Assembly (NCBI GenBank): GCA_050256555.1
Contig: JBBWWC010000026.1
Location: forward strand, 1 to 6,783
From: UBA1146 sp050256555
GTDB lineage: Bacteria; Planctomycetota; UBA8108; UBA1146
Direction of reading: 5' to 3'
Length of the DNA stretch: 6,783 bases
Position numbers and translations under genes: made by a program. The notes under the pieces were generated by a model. The model had not been told where the DNA came from and ran no database searches. It was given only the letters and a program-made list of their open reading frames with translations. Shown here piece after piece: positions 1-6,065 of this stretch. Numbering within the stretch: position 1 is the first letter of the stretch; each line of letters begins with the position of its first letter.

Positions 1-429
1 GAACTGGTTCTTCATGGAACCGACGGATGGAGTCTTTTTGGCGAGCTCGTTCATGATCTCGGTGCCGGGGAGCCACTGGAGAGAAATGGTGGGTTACGCT
101 GGTTTGACCTCGATGCGGGGCTGTTCGAACTGGGCTGGAGAGAACGGGCCGAAGAGCGTGAGACCTTGCTGGTCGGGGGGCGCTGGAATGCCTCGAGGCG
201 CTGGGATATGGGTCTGTTTGTCGAGTATGATGCACTCAACGAAGAGCCGATCGGGCACTGGTGGGAGGTCGGTCGAAATTTCCGAACCTTCCGCATGATG
301 TTCAGTCTCGATGTCGAACGTGGAGATTCGGATGATACGACTTTTCGCATCGACATCGGTTTGCCGGAGATGATGAATGCGATGAAGGCTTCACGCTTTG
401 GTTCGTCATATTCCGGTCGTATGCGATAA
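1..429 (+). CDS. C-terminal part of an LptD-like outer-membrane beta-barrel protein (5' end outside window)
   Basis: The frame is open from the first base and gives 142 residues ending at TAA 427-429. The visible part is a series of short alternating polar/hydrophobic segments rich in Trp, Phe and Tyr (for example GGRWNASRRWDMGLFVEYD, then WWEVGRNFRTFRMMFSLDVE, then DDTTFRIDIGLP), the pattern of antiparallel strands of an outer-membrane barrel. The arrangement of a strand pair, a 'WEVGRNFRTFRMMF' strand and a last 'TTFRIDIGLP' strand resembles the C-terminal end of LPS-assembly protein LptD (organic solvent tolerance family), which inserts lipopolysaccharide into the outer leaflet. This is recognition by pattern, not by a diagnostic motif, and another barrel family is possible. 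A tail of about 20 residues, Met/Ser/Arg-rich, follows the last strand. It lies 13 bases before coaD and is probably co-transcribed with it. Confidence 0.5.
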   Translation, partial: ELVLHGTDGWSLFGELVHDLGAGEPLERNGGLRWFDLDAGLFELGWRERAEERETLLVGGRWNASRRWDMGLFVEYDALNEEPIGHWWEVGRNFRTFRMMFSLDVERGDSDDTTFRIDIGLPEMMNAMKASRFGSSYSGRMR

Positions 430-442
430 CGAAGGGATACTG

Positions 443-928
443 ATGCAGGGGCCTGCCGTTTATCCGGGGACCTTTGATCCTCCTCACCGGGGGCATCTGG
501 ATCTCATCGAGCGCGGAGTCCGTCTTTTTGGCGAGTTGATCGTTGCCGTGGCCGTCAATCGAGACAAGGACGCTCTTTTTACACCAGAAGAAAGAATCGA
601 GTGGCTAGAACGCTGCACCGAGAGCCTACCAGGTGTTCAAGTGGTTCGTTTTGATGGGCTGGTGGTCGATCTTCTGACTCGGATGAATTCACGGATTTTA
701 TTACGTGGGATCCGAACCTTTGCCGATTTTGAAACTGAATACACGATGGCTCTGACGAACCGGAATCTGTCGGGTGATATTGAGGCCGAGACAGTATTTG
801 TCATGCCTTCTCTTGAGTTTTCCCACTACTCCAGCCGCCATGTCAAAGAGATCGCCTCTTTTGGGGGAGATGTACGTTCATATCTGCCGGAGGAGATTTC
901 CGAGGAGGTTTCTCAGCGATTGGGGTGA
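443..928 (+). CDS. coaD: Phosphopantetheine adenylyltransferase (CoaD)
   Basis: CoaD transfers AMP from ATP to 4'-phosphopantetheine to make dephospho-CoA, the fourth step of coenzyme A synthesis, in the cytoplasm. The protein has 161 residues, the usual size. The N-terminal nucleotidyltransferase motif is YPGTFDPPHRGH at residues 7-18, with the catalytic His18. It has HRGH where most CoaD proteins have T-x-GH, an accepted variant of the (H/T)xGH motif. K42 and the FTPEERIEW block follow, then LLRGIRTFADFE at 86-97 (phosphate-binding Arg88 and Arg91) and MPSLEFSHYSSRHVKE at 121-136, the ISS-type second ATP-binding motif. The start at ATG 443 is chosen because it gives the family length and has AAGGG (432-436) six bases upstream. 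An in-frame GTG-less extension to ATG 398 would overlap the previous gene and add non-conserved residues. Confidence 0.96.
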   Translation: MQGPAVYPGTFDPPHRGHLDLIERGVRLFGELIVAVAVNRDKDALFTPEERIEWLERCTESLPGVQVVRFDGLVVDLLTRMNSRILLRGIRTFADFETEYTMALTNRNLSGDIEAETVFVMPSLEFSHYSSRHVKEIASFGGDVRSYLPEEISEEVSQRLG

Positions 929-1002
929 GCGCAGACCCCGGTCACGCTGGAATCTGAGGCGATAGCCCGGTAGGATCCCTTTCTCGCCATGAGTGAGATG
1001 TT

Positions 1003-1023
1003 GTTTTTCGGTTCCCGAAAAAC
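1003..1023. repeat. Perfect 9-bp hairpin between coaD and ridA
   Basis: GTTTTTCGG at 1003-1011 is exactly complementary to CCGAAAAAC at 1015-1023, with a three-base loop (TTC). It sits in the 162-base gap 929-1090, in which I see no gene. It is not a normal Rho-independent terminator: the T run is on the 5' arm, the A run on the 3' arm, and the bases after the stem (CATCGAG on +, AACATCTC on -) are not a T tract. It could stabilise an mRNA end, mark a processing site or bind a protein. Function is not known. Confidence 0.6.
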
Positions 1024-1090
1024 CATCGAGAGTCGCTGTTGAGGACCACGGTCAAACAGCACGAATTCGAGCGCCGGAGAGGCGGAAATT

Positions 1091-1489
1091 GTGTCAACCT
1101 CGGGACGTAGTTCCATCAGTACCGACGGAGCGCCTGCCGCGATCGGTCCGTACTCACAGGCAGTCGTGGTCGACGGTTGGGTGTATTGTTCCGGTCAGAT
1201 CCCGATCGTGCCTGGCGATGGGTCGTTGGTTCAGGGTATCGAGGCTCAGGCGAAGCAGGTACTGGACAATCTCGGAGAGGTTCTTCGTGCCGCCGGCTGC
1301 GAGTTTTCTGATGTGGTCAAGACGACCGTCTATCTTGCCAGTATGAGTGACTTCGTTGCAGTGAATCAAGTTTATGCAGATTTCTTCAGCGAACCCTATC
1401 CGGCTCGTGCTTGCATTGAAGCCGCTGCTCTACCTAAAAATGTTCAGATTGAAATTGATGCCATTGCGCGGAAGCGAGAAGTTAGTTGA
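1091..1489 (+). CDS. ridA: RidA family reactive-intermediate (enamine/imine) deaminase
   Basis: RidA (YjgF/YER057c/UK114 family) hydrolyses reactive enamines and imines such as 2-aminoacrylate released by PLP enzymes, protecting other PLP enzymes; it works as a cytoplasmic trimer. The 132-residue protein shows the family signature in order: APAAIGPYSQAV at 14-25 (Tyr21), YCSGQIPI at 32-39, VVKTTVYLASMSDFVAVNQVYADFF at 75-99, PARACIEAAALPKN at 104-117 with Arg106, the residue that binds the substrate carboxylate, and VQIEIDAIA at 118-126 with Glu121. The catalytic set is thus intact. GTG 1091 is the first start possible after an in-frame TGA at 1040-1042, and no start codon lies between it and the conserved APAAIGPYSQ block, so a GTG start is nearly forced. 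AGAGG at 1078-1082 is a suitable ribosome binding site. Its stop overlaps the oppD start in TTGA. Confidence 0.95.
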   Translation: MSTSGRSSISTDGAPAAIGPYSQAVVVDGWVYCSGQIPIVPGDGSLVQGIEAQAKQVLDNLGEVLRAAGCEFSDVVKTTVYLASMSDFVAVNQVYADFFSEPYPARACIEAAALPKNVQIEIDAIARKREVS

Positions 1490-2508
1490 CCGAAGACTCT
1501 CCGTTACTCGAAATCGATGAACTGCGTACTTGGTTCTATACCGATGACGGAGTGGCCAAGGCTGTCGACGGTGTCAGCTACAAAATACAACCCGGCGAGA
1601 CACTTGGTGTTGTGGGGGAATCTGGTTGCGGTAAATCGGTCACAGCCATGAGCATTCTTCAGCTGGTTCCGACTCCACCGGGTAAGTACGTAGGTGGGAA
1701 GATTCTATTCAAGGGTGAGAATCTCCTCGAGAAAAAAGAACAGAAGATGCGAAAGATCCGAGGGAAAGAGATCTCGGTGATTTCCCAGGAACCGATGACG
1801 AGTCTGAATCCGGTTTTTCGGGTTGGTGATCAGATCGGTGAAGCTTTGTGCTTGCACGAGAACATGTCCAAATCGGAGGCTCATGAGCGGTCGATCGAGC
1901 TACTCAGGCTGGTCGGGATTCCGTCACCGGATACACGTGTCGATGAATACCCTCATCAGCTCTCGGGTGGAATGAAGCAACGCGTCATGATTGCCATGGC
2001 TTTGGCATGTAATCCGGCATTGTTGATCGCTGACGAACCGACCACAGCGCTCGATGTAACGATCCAGGCGCAGATTCTTGAACTACTCCGCGATTTACAA
2101 AAAGAGAAAGGGATGGCGATCCTGCTGATCACTCACGACCTTGGAGTGGTGGCGGAGAATGCAGACCATGTCGTTGTCATGTATGCAGGAAAAGTGGTCG
2201 AGAGAGCACCAGTCGAAGACCTGTTCGAAAGACCAAGACATCCCTACACGATGGGGCTGTTTCGATCCCTGCCACGCATCGACAGTGATAACGATCGATT
2301 GGAAGTAATTGAAGGTAACGTACCGAATCCTCTAGAGTTCCCGAGTGGCTGTAAATTTCGTCCACGCTGCCCACATGCAACCGACGAGTGCGCGGCCAAT
2401 GAACCGCAACTAAAGAGCATCGATGAAAAGCACGAAGTCTCCTGTCATCACTGGGAGAATCTGGTTGGTCAAACCGACATGATGAGAAAGAAGACCAGTG
2501 ACCGATAA
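1486..2508 (+). CDS. oppD: Oligopeptide/dipeptide ABC transporter ATP-binding protein, OppD/DppD type
   Basis: One of the two ATPases that power import of peptides (or nickel or other solutes using this family) through an OppB/OppC-type channel. The 340 residues contain Walker A GESGCGKS at 44-51, Q-loop Gln101, ABC signature LSGGMKQR at 159-166, Walker B LLIADEP at 179-185 with catalytic Glu184, D-loop ALD at 188-190 and switch His217, followed by the C-terminal oligo_HPY domain (RHPYTMGLF at 251-259). That domain keeps four cysteines, 289, 295, 302 and 320, matching the set reported to hold a [4Fe-4S] cluster in some DppD proteins. The TTG at 1486 overlaps the ridA stop as TTGA, and TAG at 1483-1485 immediately precedes it in frame; the next possible start (GTG at residue 23) would remove the first beta strand. 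OppD and DppD cannot be told apart here, and the substrate is unknown. No permease or binding protein gene is in the window. Confidence 0.93.
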   Translation: MTEDSPLLEIDELRTWFYTDDGVAKAVDGVSYKIQPGETLGVVGESGCGKSVTAMSILQLVPTPPGKYVGGKILFKGENLLEKKEQKMRKIRGKEISVISQEPMTSLNPVFRVGDQIGEALCLHENMSKSEAHERSIELLRLVGIPSPDTRVDEYPHQLSGGMKQRVMIAMALACNPALLIADEPTTALDVTIQAQILELLRDLQKEKGMAILLITHDLGVVAENADHVVVMYAGKVVERAPVEDLFERPRHPYTMGLFRSLPRIDSDNDRLEVIEGNVPNPLEFPSGCKFRPRCPHATDECAANEPQLKSIDEKHEVSCHHWENLVGQTDMMRKKTSDR

Positions 2509-3511
2509 AAATACGCCACTTCTGGAGGTTCGTGATTTACGGACCTGGTTTCCGATTCGCAGCGGCGTTTTGTCGAGAGTCACGGCTCATGTGAAGGCTG
2601 TCGATGGGGTCAGTTTTCAACTGGGCAGACGACAGACTCTGGGCCTGGTTGGTGAATCAGGGTGTGGTAAGACAACGGTTGGGCGTTCCATCTTACGATT
2701 GGTTGAACCGACTGAAGGCACGGTGATTTTTGATGGGCAAGACGTTCGGGCGACTGAGGGAGCTGCGCTGCGAGATCTGCGCAAAAGAATGCAGATCATC
2801 TTTCAGGATCCCTACGGATCATTGAATCCACGGATGACGGTCGGCTCGATTCTTACGGAGGGCCCGAGGATCCACAAGATGGGCACTGAAGTGGAGATTC
2901 GTCAGAAGGTCGAGCATCTGATGGATCGTTGCGGGCTAGACCCTGTGAATCACATCAACCGTTATCCGCATGAGTTTTCTGGCGGACAAAGGCAACGGAT
3001 CGGGATCGCGCGAGCACTTTCGGTAGAGCCAGAATTCATCGTCTGTGATGAGGCGGTCAGTGCCCTGGATGTGTCGATTCAGGCCCAAATTATCAACCTG
3101 TTACTCGATTTGCAGGATGAGTTCGATCTTTCCTATCTGTTCATCGCTCATGATCTGGCTGTTGTCGAACTCATTAGTGATCGCGTCGCAGTGATGTATC
3201 TGGGCAAGATCGTCGAGGAAGCCGCTGCGGTGGATCTTTATCGTGAACCGCGCCATCCCTACACCAAGGCTCTTCTGTCTGCGGTTCCGGAAGCGAATGT
3301 TAAAGGCCGCAAGGAACGTATCCTGCTGGAGGGCGATGTTCCTTCGCCGATCAATCCTCCGTCAGGTTGTACCTTCCACACTCGATGTTCCAGTGCAGGG
3401 GATCGCTGTCGTGTCGATGTTCCAGTCGGTTTCGAGGTCGGACCGACTCACCAAAGTTATTGCTGGCTCGAAGATGCGGCTGGTGTGCAGTCGAAAACGA
3501 CAAGCTCCTAG
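2498..3511 (+). CDS. oppF: Oligopeptide/dipeptide ABC transporter ATP-binding protein, OppF/DppF type
   Basis: Second ATPase of the peptide importer, expected to pair with the upstream OppD as a heterodimer at the inner face of the cytoplasmic membrane. The 337 residues have the OppF-type opening LLEVRDLRTWFPIRSGVL (8-25), Walker A GESGCGKT at 52-59, Q-loop Gln103, signature FSGGQRQR at 160-167, Walker B FIVCDEAVS at 180-188 with Glu185, His218, and the oligo_HPY tail beginning RHPYTKALL (252-260). DEAVSALD in place of DEPTSALD is usual for OppF. Cysteines 291, 297, 304 and 322 repeat the four-cysteine pattern seen in the OppD neighbour. GTG 2498 overlaps the end of oppD by 11 bases. An in-frame TGA at 2483-2485 excludes any earlier start, so GTG is the first available. 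Translation is probably coupled to oppD. Confidence 0.93.
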   Translation: MTDKNTPLLEVRDLRTWFPIRSGVLSRVTAHVKAVDGVSFQLGRRQTLGLVGESGCGKTTVGRSILRLVEPTEGTVIFDGQDVRATEGAALRDLRKRMQIIFQDPYGSLNPRMTVGSILTEGPRIHKMGTEVEIRQKVEHLMDRCGLDPVNHINRYPHEFSGGQRQRIGIARALSVEPEFIVCDEAVSALDVSIQAQIINLLLDLQDEFDLSYLFIAHDLAVVELISDRVAVMYLGKIVEEAAAVDLYREPRHPYTKALLSAVPEANVKGRKERILLEGDVPSPINPPSGCTFHTRCSSAGDRCRVDVPVGFEVGPTHQSYCWLEDAAGVQSKTTSS

Positions 3512-3536
3512 GCGTTGGTTCTGGACTGCTGGTGCT

Positions 3537-3543
3537 GGAGAGG
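3537..3543 (+). promoter_or_regulatory. Ribosome binding site that fixes the TTG start of mtaB
   Basis: GGAGAGG, a strong Shine-Dalgarno match, lies seven bases before TTG 3551. An in-frame TGA at 3545-3547 sits between this site and the start, so translation of mtaB cannot begin upstream of 3551. Confidence 0.75.
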
Positions 3544-3550
3544 TTGACCA

Positions 3551-4897
3551 TTGTCGAGTTGTGCCTTTGTTACTTTCGGTTGCAAGATCAACCAGTACGA
3601 CACCCAGGCGATCCGCGAAGAGATTCTTGAACTGGGTTTTGTTGAAAATGCAGATCCGATCGACACCGATCTACTGGTGGTTAACTCCTGTACCGTGACC
3701 GAGCGCGCAGGCGAGAAAGTCGAAGAGCGCATCCGCTCTCTCCTGAGCAAAAATCCAGCAGCGACCGTTATCGTGACCGGTTGCATGACCGAGGATGACC
3801 GTCAGCGCCTCGAGAAAATTCCTGAGGTGGTCCATCTCATCGGGAATGAAGAAAAACATCGAGTGGCAGAAGTGGTTCAGGGTGCGTCTCTTCTGGACAA
3901 GAAACCTGGTCGTAAATCGCGCGAGATCTTCGGCCTGGAAGTTTCCGGGTTCGCTGGCAGAACCCGGGCATTCCTGAAGATCCAGGACGGCTGTGACTCC
4001 TTCTGTACTTATTGCGTGATTCCCTACCTTCGTGGGAGTTCGCGCAGTCGAGAGCCGCAAGCGGTGATCGCCGAGGCGCATCGTCTGGCGGCGGCGGGGT
4101 TCCGGGAGCTGGTTTTGACCGGAATCCATCTGCGCCAATGGGCCAGGGATCTGGGAGTCGAGGATGGTCTCGGGCTTCTTTTGAGCCAATTACGACAGAT
4201 TGAAGGCATCGATCGGGTTCGCCTTTCTTCGATTGGGGAGGGTGCATTCACCGATTCTTTCTTGCAAGCATTTGCCCGTGATGCAGGTCTTTGCCGATTC
4301 TTTCATGTACCACTGCAAAGTGGCAGCAACCGGATCTTGCAACGAATGCGTCGTGACTACACGGTCGAGCAGTATGTCGAGGCGATGGAAAAGGTCCGGC
4401 TTGAGTTGCCGGATGCGGTGATTGCGACCGACGTGATCGTGGGATTCCCGGGGGAAACCGAAGAGGATTTTGAATCGACCCTTTCATTGATCGAGCAGCT
4501 TCGGTTCCAGAAGGTCCATCTGTTTCCTTACAGTCCGCGACCGAGAACTGCGGCGGCTCGTCTGGATGGTCATCTGGTCCCCGAGGAACGTCAGCGGCGT
4601 ATCGAGCGTGCCCGCGAAGTTTGCCTGGCAGTCCAATCTGAGCAGCTCGATCAGCGAATCGGTGATCGGGTTCAGGTCTTGCTCGAATCGGTCGAATCCG
4701 ATTCTGGCGACCGGGCTGATTCGAGCGGGCAGGGTTTGAGCCGCGAGGGATTGCGGGTCATGGTGAAAGAGCGATCGTCGCAACCTCTGGTGCGAGGAAT
4801 GGAGCTGCCAGTGGACATTTACGGCCGGGATGGCGCTTGCTTACTCGCGGACTCAAATCGCAGTGCCTGGGCCGAAGGGGGGGAGCTTGTCGTCTGA
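3551..4897 (+). CDS. mtaB: tRNA (N6-threonylcarbamoyladenosine-37-C2)-methylthiotransferase MtaB
   Basis: A radical-SAM methylthiotransferase that converts t6A37 to ms2t6A in ANN-decoding tRNAs. In its 448 residues the N-terminal UPF0004 domain opens with FVTFGCKINQYDT and supplies Cys11, Cys47 (VNSCTVT) and Cys78 (VTGCMT) for the auxiliary cluster. The radical SAM domain has CDSFCTYC at 148-155 (Cys148, 152, 155) for the SAM-binding [4Fe-4S]. LVLTGIHL (187-194) and HVPLQSGSNRILQRMRR (252-268) are typical, and DVIVGFPGETEEDF (294-307) is the conserved late motif. The region from about 370 to 430 fits a TRAM RNA-binding domain. GCKINQYDT and TGIHL favour MtaB over MiaB and RimO. The TTG start is forced: TGA at 3545 is in frame, and no start codon lies between 3551 and Cys11. 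It follows oppF by 39 bases and probably overlaps the glycosylase gene. SSIGEGAFTD (226-235) departs from the usual SS(I/L)EP segment, but nothing catalytic seems lost. Confidence 0.94.
   Translation: MSSCAFVTFGCKINQYDTQAIREEILELGFVENADPIDTDLLVVNSCTVTERAGEKVEERIRSLLSKNPAATVIVTGCMTEDDRQRLEKIPEVVHLIGNEEKHRVAEVVQGASLLDKKPGRKSREIFGLEVSGFAGRTRAFLKIQDGCDSFCTYCVIPYLRGSSRSREPQAVIAEAHRLAAAGFRELVLTGIHLRQWARDLGVEDGLGLLLSQLRQIEGIDRVRLSSIGEGAFTDSFLQAFARDAGLCRFFHVPLQSGSNRILQRMRRDYTVEQYVEAMEKVRLELPDAVIATDVIVGFPGETEEDFESTLSLIEQLRFQKVHLFPYSPRPRTAAARLDGHLVPEERQRRIERAREVCLAVQSEQLDQRIGDRVQVLLESVESDSGDRADSSGQGLSREGLRVMVKERSSQPLVRGMELPVDIYGRDGACLLADSNRSAWAEGGELVV
4875..4885 (+). promoter_or_regulatory. G-rich ribosome binding site supporting TTG 4887 of the glycosylase gene
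   Basis: AAGGGGGGGAG ends one base before TTG 4887. The AAGGGG part (4875-4880) is six bases from the TTG, a normal spacing. It is also coding sequence for the last residues of mtaB (AEGGELVV). The run of seven Gs (4877-4883) could be prone to slippage, in sequencing or in replication. Confidence 0.5.
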
Positions 4898-5624
4898 CCC
4901 GATAGAGTCAGGAGAAGTCGAGTCGGAGGCTCTTTTTCCGCATTTTGGACAGGAGGCTCATCTGCAGGGAATCCGCGGATGGGGCATCCAGCGAGTATTG
5001 CAGCATCGGTGCGACCTTGACGGCTCTGCCGAGATCGTGGAGGACGGCAATTCCGGAGTTTCTTTGGTCGATCTGTCGATCCAGGTGGCCGAGTGCCGAA
5101 ATTGTGATCTATGCAAGACGAGAAATCGGACCGCTTTCGGGGTCGGCGCTGCGGATGCGGATCTGATGTTTGTCGGGGAGGCCCCAGGTCAGCAAGAAGA
5201 TCTCAAGGGAGAGCCCTTCGTTGGGCCTGCCGGGCAGTTGCTCAATCGGATGATTGGTGCCATGGGGCTGGAGCGTGACCAGGTTTACATCGCCAATGTA
5301 CTGAAATGTAGACCACCCGAGAATCGCGATCCCCGGCCGCCCGAGGTGGCGGCCTGTAGCGCTTATCTGAAGGCTCAGATCGAGCTGGTTCGGCCGAAAA
5401 TCCTGGTGGCGCTGGGACGGCCAGCGGCTTGCTGGTTGACGGGGCAGGAGACCGCTTTGGCCCGTTTGAGGGGGAAGGTCCATGATTGGCACGGAATCCC
5501 GGTGATTGCGACCTATCATCCCGCTTATTTGCTACGCCAAGAGCAATACAAGGCCGATTGCTGGCAAGATTTGCAGGAGGTGATCGGTCGGCTCGGTCTG
5601 ACTCCGGCCAGCGGTCGGTCCTGA
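4887..5624 (+). CDS. udg: Family 4 uracil-DNA glycosylase (iron-sulfur type)
   Basis: Removes uracil from DNA to start base excision repair. Numbered from TTG 4887 the protein has 245 residues. The catalytic domain starts near residue 60 with ECRNCDLCKTRNRTAFGVG and continues with motif A GEAPGQQED (98-106), EPFVGPAGQLLNRM (109-122), VLKCRPPENRDP (138-149), VALGRPAACWL (174-184) and motif B HPAYLL (211-216). Cys70, Cys73, Cys141 and Cys157 match the four [4Fe-4S] ligands of family 4 enzymes. Motif A with E-A-P-G and HPA separate it from families 1 and 5. About 60 acidic, poorly patterned residues precede the domain; such N-terminal extensions occur in relatives. The start is not certain: TTG 4887 overlaps mtaB by 11 bases and has a G-rich ribosome site, while ATG 4830 would add 19 residues but overlap mtaB by 68 bases. 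A later TTG at 4998 is also possible. Confidence 0.92.
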   Translation: MSSDPIESGEVESEALFPHFGQEAHLQGIRGWGIQRVLQHRCDLDGSAEIVEDGNSGVSLVDLSIQVAECRNCDLCKTRNRTAFGVGAADADLMFVGEAPGQQEDLKGEPFVGPAGQLLNRMIGAMGLERDQVYIANVLKCRPPENRDPRPPEVAACSAYLKAQIELVRPKILVALGRPAACWLTGQETALARLRGKVHDWHGIPVIATYHPAYLLRQEQYKADCWQDLQEVIGRLGLTPASGRS

Positions 5625-5659
5625 TTGTCGCAACACCTTCCAAATACTGGATCTGCAGT

Positions 5660-5716
5660 ATCCCCGGTACGTTGACTCCCTCACTCATGGATCTATACTC
5701 CGGTCTTCCCGGGGAT
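5660..5716. repeat. 8-bp inverted repeat downstream of the glycosylase gene
   Basis: ATCCCCGG at 5660-5667 is exactly complementary to CCGGGGAT at 5709-5716, with a 41-base interval. No T run follows, so it is not a simple terminator. The arms are short and the loop long, so a chance match is quite possible. Confidence 0.3.
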
Positions 5717-5751
5717 CAATCCGCTGCCACGCGGTAAGGCCTGACAGGTTC

Positions 5752-5955
5752 GTGGTGGCATGGATCGAGCTTCGTGGATTGCGGAAAGGAATGCGCCTGG
5801 ACCTCGGAGTGAGGGTTTTACTCCGTTCGGGGTGTGGGATAGATATCGTGCCGGGAATTGCGCGATGGTCGTTGAGGAGAGACGGAAAGGTTTCGTTGCG
5901 GATCGACGAAGATGGATCGGTGAATACGGTCATCTTTGAAAGACTCCATGACTGA
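5752..5955 (+). CDS. Doubtful short reading frame, 67 residues
   Basis: Starts at GTG 5752 (or ATG 5791, 54 residues, with GGAAAGGA touching the start codon, too close for ideal use) and ends at TGA 5953-5955. The translation includes LDLGVRVLLRSGCGIDIVPG and a charged end with RIDEDGSVNTVIF. No family, signal peptide or membrane segment is recognised. AGG, AGA, ATA and GGA codons are frequent compared with the certain genes of the window, which argues against it. It may be only an open stretch by chance, or the remains of an older gene. Confidence 0.15.
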   Translation: MVAWIELRGLRKGMRLDLGVRVLLRSGCGIDIVPGIARWSLRRDGKVSLRIDEDGSVNTVIFERLHD

Positions 5956-5978
5956 ATCGTTTGTACTTTACTCATCCT

Positions 5979-6008
5979 GACTGTTGCGATTCGCAGACTG
6001 TTGCGATT
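5979..6008. repeat. 13-bp direct repeat, 17-base period
   Basis: GACTGTTGCGATT occurs exactly at 5979-5991 and again at 5996-6008, separated by CGCA. It begins 23 bases after the end of the doubtful frame and lies in a T-rich non-coding segment. It could be a pair of binding sites for a regulator or a small tandem duplication. No regulator can be named. Confidence 0.6.
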
Positions 6009-6065
6009 TGATTTTTACGGTTCGATTTCGATCTACGTGTTTCATCGTTTTGCAACGTTGCCGTT

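Noticed and set aside
913..1116. 67-codon - strand frame across the coaD-ridA gap
   Set aside because: It was considered because it spans otherwise empty DNA, but it overlaps the starts and ends of both neighbours, has no recognisable motif and crosses the hairpin at 1003-1023.
993..1346. 117-codon + strand frame overlapping ridA
   Set aside because: It is a shifted frame of ridA, with Arg/Ser/Pro-rich translation; the RidA signature is in the frame beginning at 1091.
3243..3698. 151-codon + strand frame across the oppF-mtaB junction
   Set aside because: It overlaps certain coding sequence of both genes in another frame and has no family motif, so it does not indicate a fusion or frameshift.
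3671..4189. 172-codon open frame on the - strand
   Set aside because: It lies wholly within mtaB, whose motifs are certain on the + strand, and the - strand translation is rich in Arg, Pro and His with no domain. It is an antisense shadow.
5242..5688. 148-codon open frame on the - strand
   Set aside because: It covers the conserved part of the glycosylase gene and its translation is Pro/Arg/Ser-rich without any motif.
5805..5825. CGGAGT...ACTCCG 6-bp inverted repeat, considered as a terminator or operator
   Set aside because: The stem is short with a 9-base loop and no T tract follows; such pairs are expected by chance in a window of this size.
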